DNA from: Arhodomonas sp052060015
GTDB taxonomy: Bacteria; Pseudomonadota; Gammaproteobacteria; Nitrococcales; Nitrococcaceae
Length of the DNA: 64,000 bases
Direction of reading: 5' to 3'
NCBI RefSeq assembly: GCF_052060015.1
Contig: NZ_JBPODZ010000001.1
Location: 724,345-788,344, forward strand
The stretch's first letter is position 1. Every line of letters begins with the position of its first letter. Made by a program: the position numbers and the translations under genes. Shown piece by piece: positions 62,664 to 64,000 of the stretch. The notes under the pieces are model-generated. The model saw only the letters and a program-made list of their open reading frames with translations, was not told the origin of the DNA and did not search any database.

Positions 62664-63250
62664 CCCGTCGAGCACACCGAGCACCGCGGTGGTGGCCGCG
62701 GCAGCCGGCGTCGCCTTTCAGAGGGGTGCTGGCTGCACAGTCGGGCAGCCACGCCATGGAGATCCACATCTTGCTTGCTGTGACCGCGATTGGCATCAGG
62801 GCAACGACCGCGCTGGTCCGGTGTTGGGACCGCAAGCAGCGGGAGCGCGAGCAGCGTCGGCACCGAGCTCAACTCGGCATTGTCTTCCCCATTGACCCTA
62901 CCACGTGGAGGTGCGGAACTGGCGTGATGTTGCCACGTGGCAAAATTGAAGATAACCATCTGATTAATAAGATAAAAAAGGCAAACTATATAGGGCTATT
63001 TTTGCGGGAAAGTCGAGCCCAAGGCCAAGGCAAGGGCCGCCCTCCGGCGCACTGTCGAATGAAACCGAGGACGAGGGGTTACCACAACCACGCTTCAGCC
63101 AGCAGGGCTGTGCCCCTCCCGGTGGTGGACCAGGCCGGCCACCGGCCGCGACGCGGCCCTGCTGGCTGGAGTTTGGGTTCCCGCGCCGACTGGTGACGCA
63201 AGCGGCAACGGCATCCCTCATTGGATTGGCTTTCGAGGGGGTTGCTCGGC
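62664..63250. other. Non-coding stretch before the CRISPR region
   Basis: No convincing gene. An AT-rich patch at about 62938-63005 stands out against the GC-rich surroundings, and a 12 bp inverted repeat with long loop is at 63097-63167. A plus-strand frame through 62756 (MEIHILLAVTAIG) is short and unsupported. Confidence 0.45.
63097..63167. repeat. 12 bp inverted repeat with GC-rich loop
   Basis: AGCCAGCAGGGC (63097-63108) and its complement (63156-63167) enclose 47 bases that themselves contain GGCCGGCC/ACCGGCCGCG blocks. It could fold as a cruciform or long RNA hairpin. There is no T-run. Confidence 0.55.
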
Positions 63251-63327
63251 GGCCTACCCCCAACTGCCCCGCCACTCATGGACCGCCCCGGCATCCACGG
63301 CACGGTCTCGGGTCGCGGACTCCATGG
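63251..63327. repeat. 77 bp direct repeat, left copy
   Basis: Identical base for base to 63924-64000, which is where the window ends, so the repeat may be longer. It forms the 3' end of the small minus-strand frame at 63254-63454. Confidence 0.9.
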
Positions 63328-63454
63328 CGTCGATCGTGGCCCGCCAACGCTGTGGGTCGCGCGCACGGTGCTCCACAACTTCTAACTCGTACCAGTACGC
63401 GATACGTACTACGTTCCATTTGGTACGGTTCTGATTGGGACGCTGCAGTTTCAC
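63254..63454 (-). CDS. Small hypothetical ORF beside the CRISPR array
   Basis: A 66-residue frame that starts at a GTG inside the left-most spacer and reads WNVVRIAYWYELEVVEHRAR, then RATIDAMESATRDRAVDAGA and a final HEWRGSWG. The central part is protein-like and of no family I know. Its last 24 codons are in the 77 bp repeat, so a second 3' end of the same frame lies on the other side of the array. The start within the spacer suggests that the true 5' part has been replaced, so this may be a truncated gene. Confidence 0.35.
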   Translation of the reverse strand: MKLQRPNQNRTKWNVVRIAYWYELEVVEHRARDPQRWRATIDAMESATRDRAVDAGAVHEWRGSWG

Positions 63455-63924
63455 GCGCGAAACTGCACCGGGAGTCGGTTCAGCCCCGCGGGTGCGGGGA
63501 ACGCGCGTCGGTGATGTCGTTGTGCAGCATCGCCGACGGTTCAGCCCCGCGAGTGCTGCGGGGAACGCTGCAGTTTCACGCGCGAAACTGCACCGGGAGT
63601 CGGTTCAGCCCCGCGGGTGCGGGGAACGCGCTGACGGCGTAGACCCGAATTGCGCCCTGGCCGGTTCAGCCCCGCGAGTGCGGGGAACGCTGCAGTTTCA
63701 CGCGTGAAACTGCACCGGGAGTCGGTTCAGCCCCGCGGGTGCGGGGAACGCGCTGACGGCGTAGACCCCAATTGCGCCCTGGCCGGTTCAGCCCCGCGCG
63801 TGCGGGGAACGCTGCAGTTTCACGCGTGAAACTGCACCGGGAGTCGGTTCAGCTCCGCGGGTGCGGGGAACGCTCGCGCAGGCGGTGGCCGATAAATCCC
63901 GACACCGGTTCAGCCCCGCGGGTG
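63444..63924 (-). CRISPR. Type I-E CRISPR array, seven full repeats, without cas genes
   Basis: Seven repeats start at 63476, 63537, 63601, 63662, 63723, 63784 and 63845; an eighth begins at 63906 and is cut after about 19 bases. The repeat ends CGGGGAACGC on the plus strand; its complement GCGTTCCCCGC...GCTGAACCG is the type I-E consensus, so the array reads on the minus strand with any leader to the right. Six full repeats are 29 bp and one (63537-63568) has a 3-base insertion. All spacers are 32 bp. Spacers at 63444, 63569, 63691 and 63813 are the same palindrome; those at 63630 and 63752 are identical but for one base. There are two unique spacers, at 63505 and 63874. No cas gene is in the window. 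Confidence 0.9.
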
Positions 63925-64000
63925 GCCTACCCCCAACTGCCCCGCCACTCATGGACCGCCCCGGCATCCACGGCACGGTCTCGGGTCGCGGACTCCATGG
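63924..64000. repeat. 77 bp direct repeat, right copy
   Basis: Identical to 63251-63327 and running off the window. It interrupts the eighth CRISPR repeat after CGGTTCAGCCCCGCGGGT, so the array is flanked by direct copies and has lost its leader-side end here. Confidence 0.9.

Overview
The window is about 64 kb of GC-rich DNA whose first 49 kb is a conserved bacterial housekeeping backbone. The rpsB-tsf-pyrH-frr-uppS-cdsA-dxr-rseP-bamA-skp-lpxD-fabZ-lpxA-lpxB-rnhB-dnaE-accA-tilS-pyrG order, the lipid A and BAM genes, RnfH/RatA/SmpB/tmRNA, the ast pathway and a type I-E CRISPR repeat all point to a gammaproteobacterium. High GC, an HrcA/CIRCE heat-shock operon and a sodium-dependent NSS transporter would fit a halophilic or alkaliphilic Ectothiorhodospiraceae/Chromatiales-type organism. 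That placement is inferred; no 16S gene is present.

Layout. (1) 1-21.6 kb, minus strand: one very long cluster, tightly packed with 4-8 bp overlaps, from rpsB down to pyrG, which is cut by the window start. It joins translation factors, UMP kinase, undecaprenyl diphosphate synthesis, CDP-DAG and isoprenoid enzymes, the BAM/Skp/RseP outer-membrane machinery, lipid A synthesis, DNA polymerase III alpha and acetyl-CoA carboxylase. (2) 21.6-27.1 kb, plus strand: map-glnD-dapD-dapE, diverging from rpsB. (3) 27.1-35.8 kb, minus strand: M20 hydrolase-astA-astD-astB-astC-single-domain asparaginase-TauE/SafE permease-patatin, an arginine catabolic operon that lacks astE in this window. (4) 35.9-42.3 kb, minus strand: hrcA-grpE-dnaK-dnaJ-dapB and a 64-residue small ORF with its own terminator; hrcA has a sigma70 promoter with a CIRCE operator at the expected start point. 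(5) 42.3-49.0 kb: nadK-recN (plus), fur / bamE divergent, rnfH-ratA-NSS transporter (minus), smpB and ssrA (plus).

(6) 49.0-60.4 kb: an accessory island starting directly at the 3' end of ssrA with a P4-type tyrosine integrase. It contains nested and broken insertion sequences: an IS21-type istA relic carrying a 145 bp two-ended miniature element with a 5 bp target duplication; an IS256 relic interrupted by IS3, which is itself cut by an IS21-type fragment with an intact istB. It also holds an XRE-type regulator, an AlpA-type regulator, a Phd-type antitoxin without a recognisable toxin, a HipBA module, and unassigned or decayed ORFs. (7) 60.7-62.7 kb: a YdcF/ElyC-like membrane protein and a stand-alone XPF/ERCC4-type nuclease. 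(8) 62.7-64.0 kb: a non-coding stretch, then a short type I-E CRISPR array without cas genes. In it a near-perfect 24 bp palindrome occupies every second spacer slot, and a 77 bp direct repeat flanks and truncates the array.

The most unusual features are the CRISPR array, the IS21-derived miniature element, the ast operon carrying an M20 hydrolase, and two 18-20 bp palindromes downstream of the integrase. No tRNA or rRNA gene was seen.
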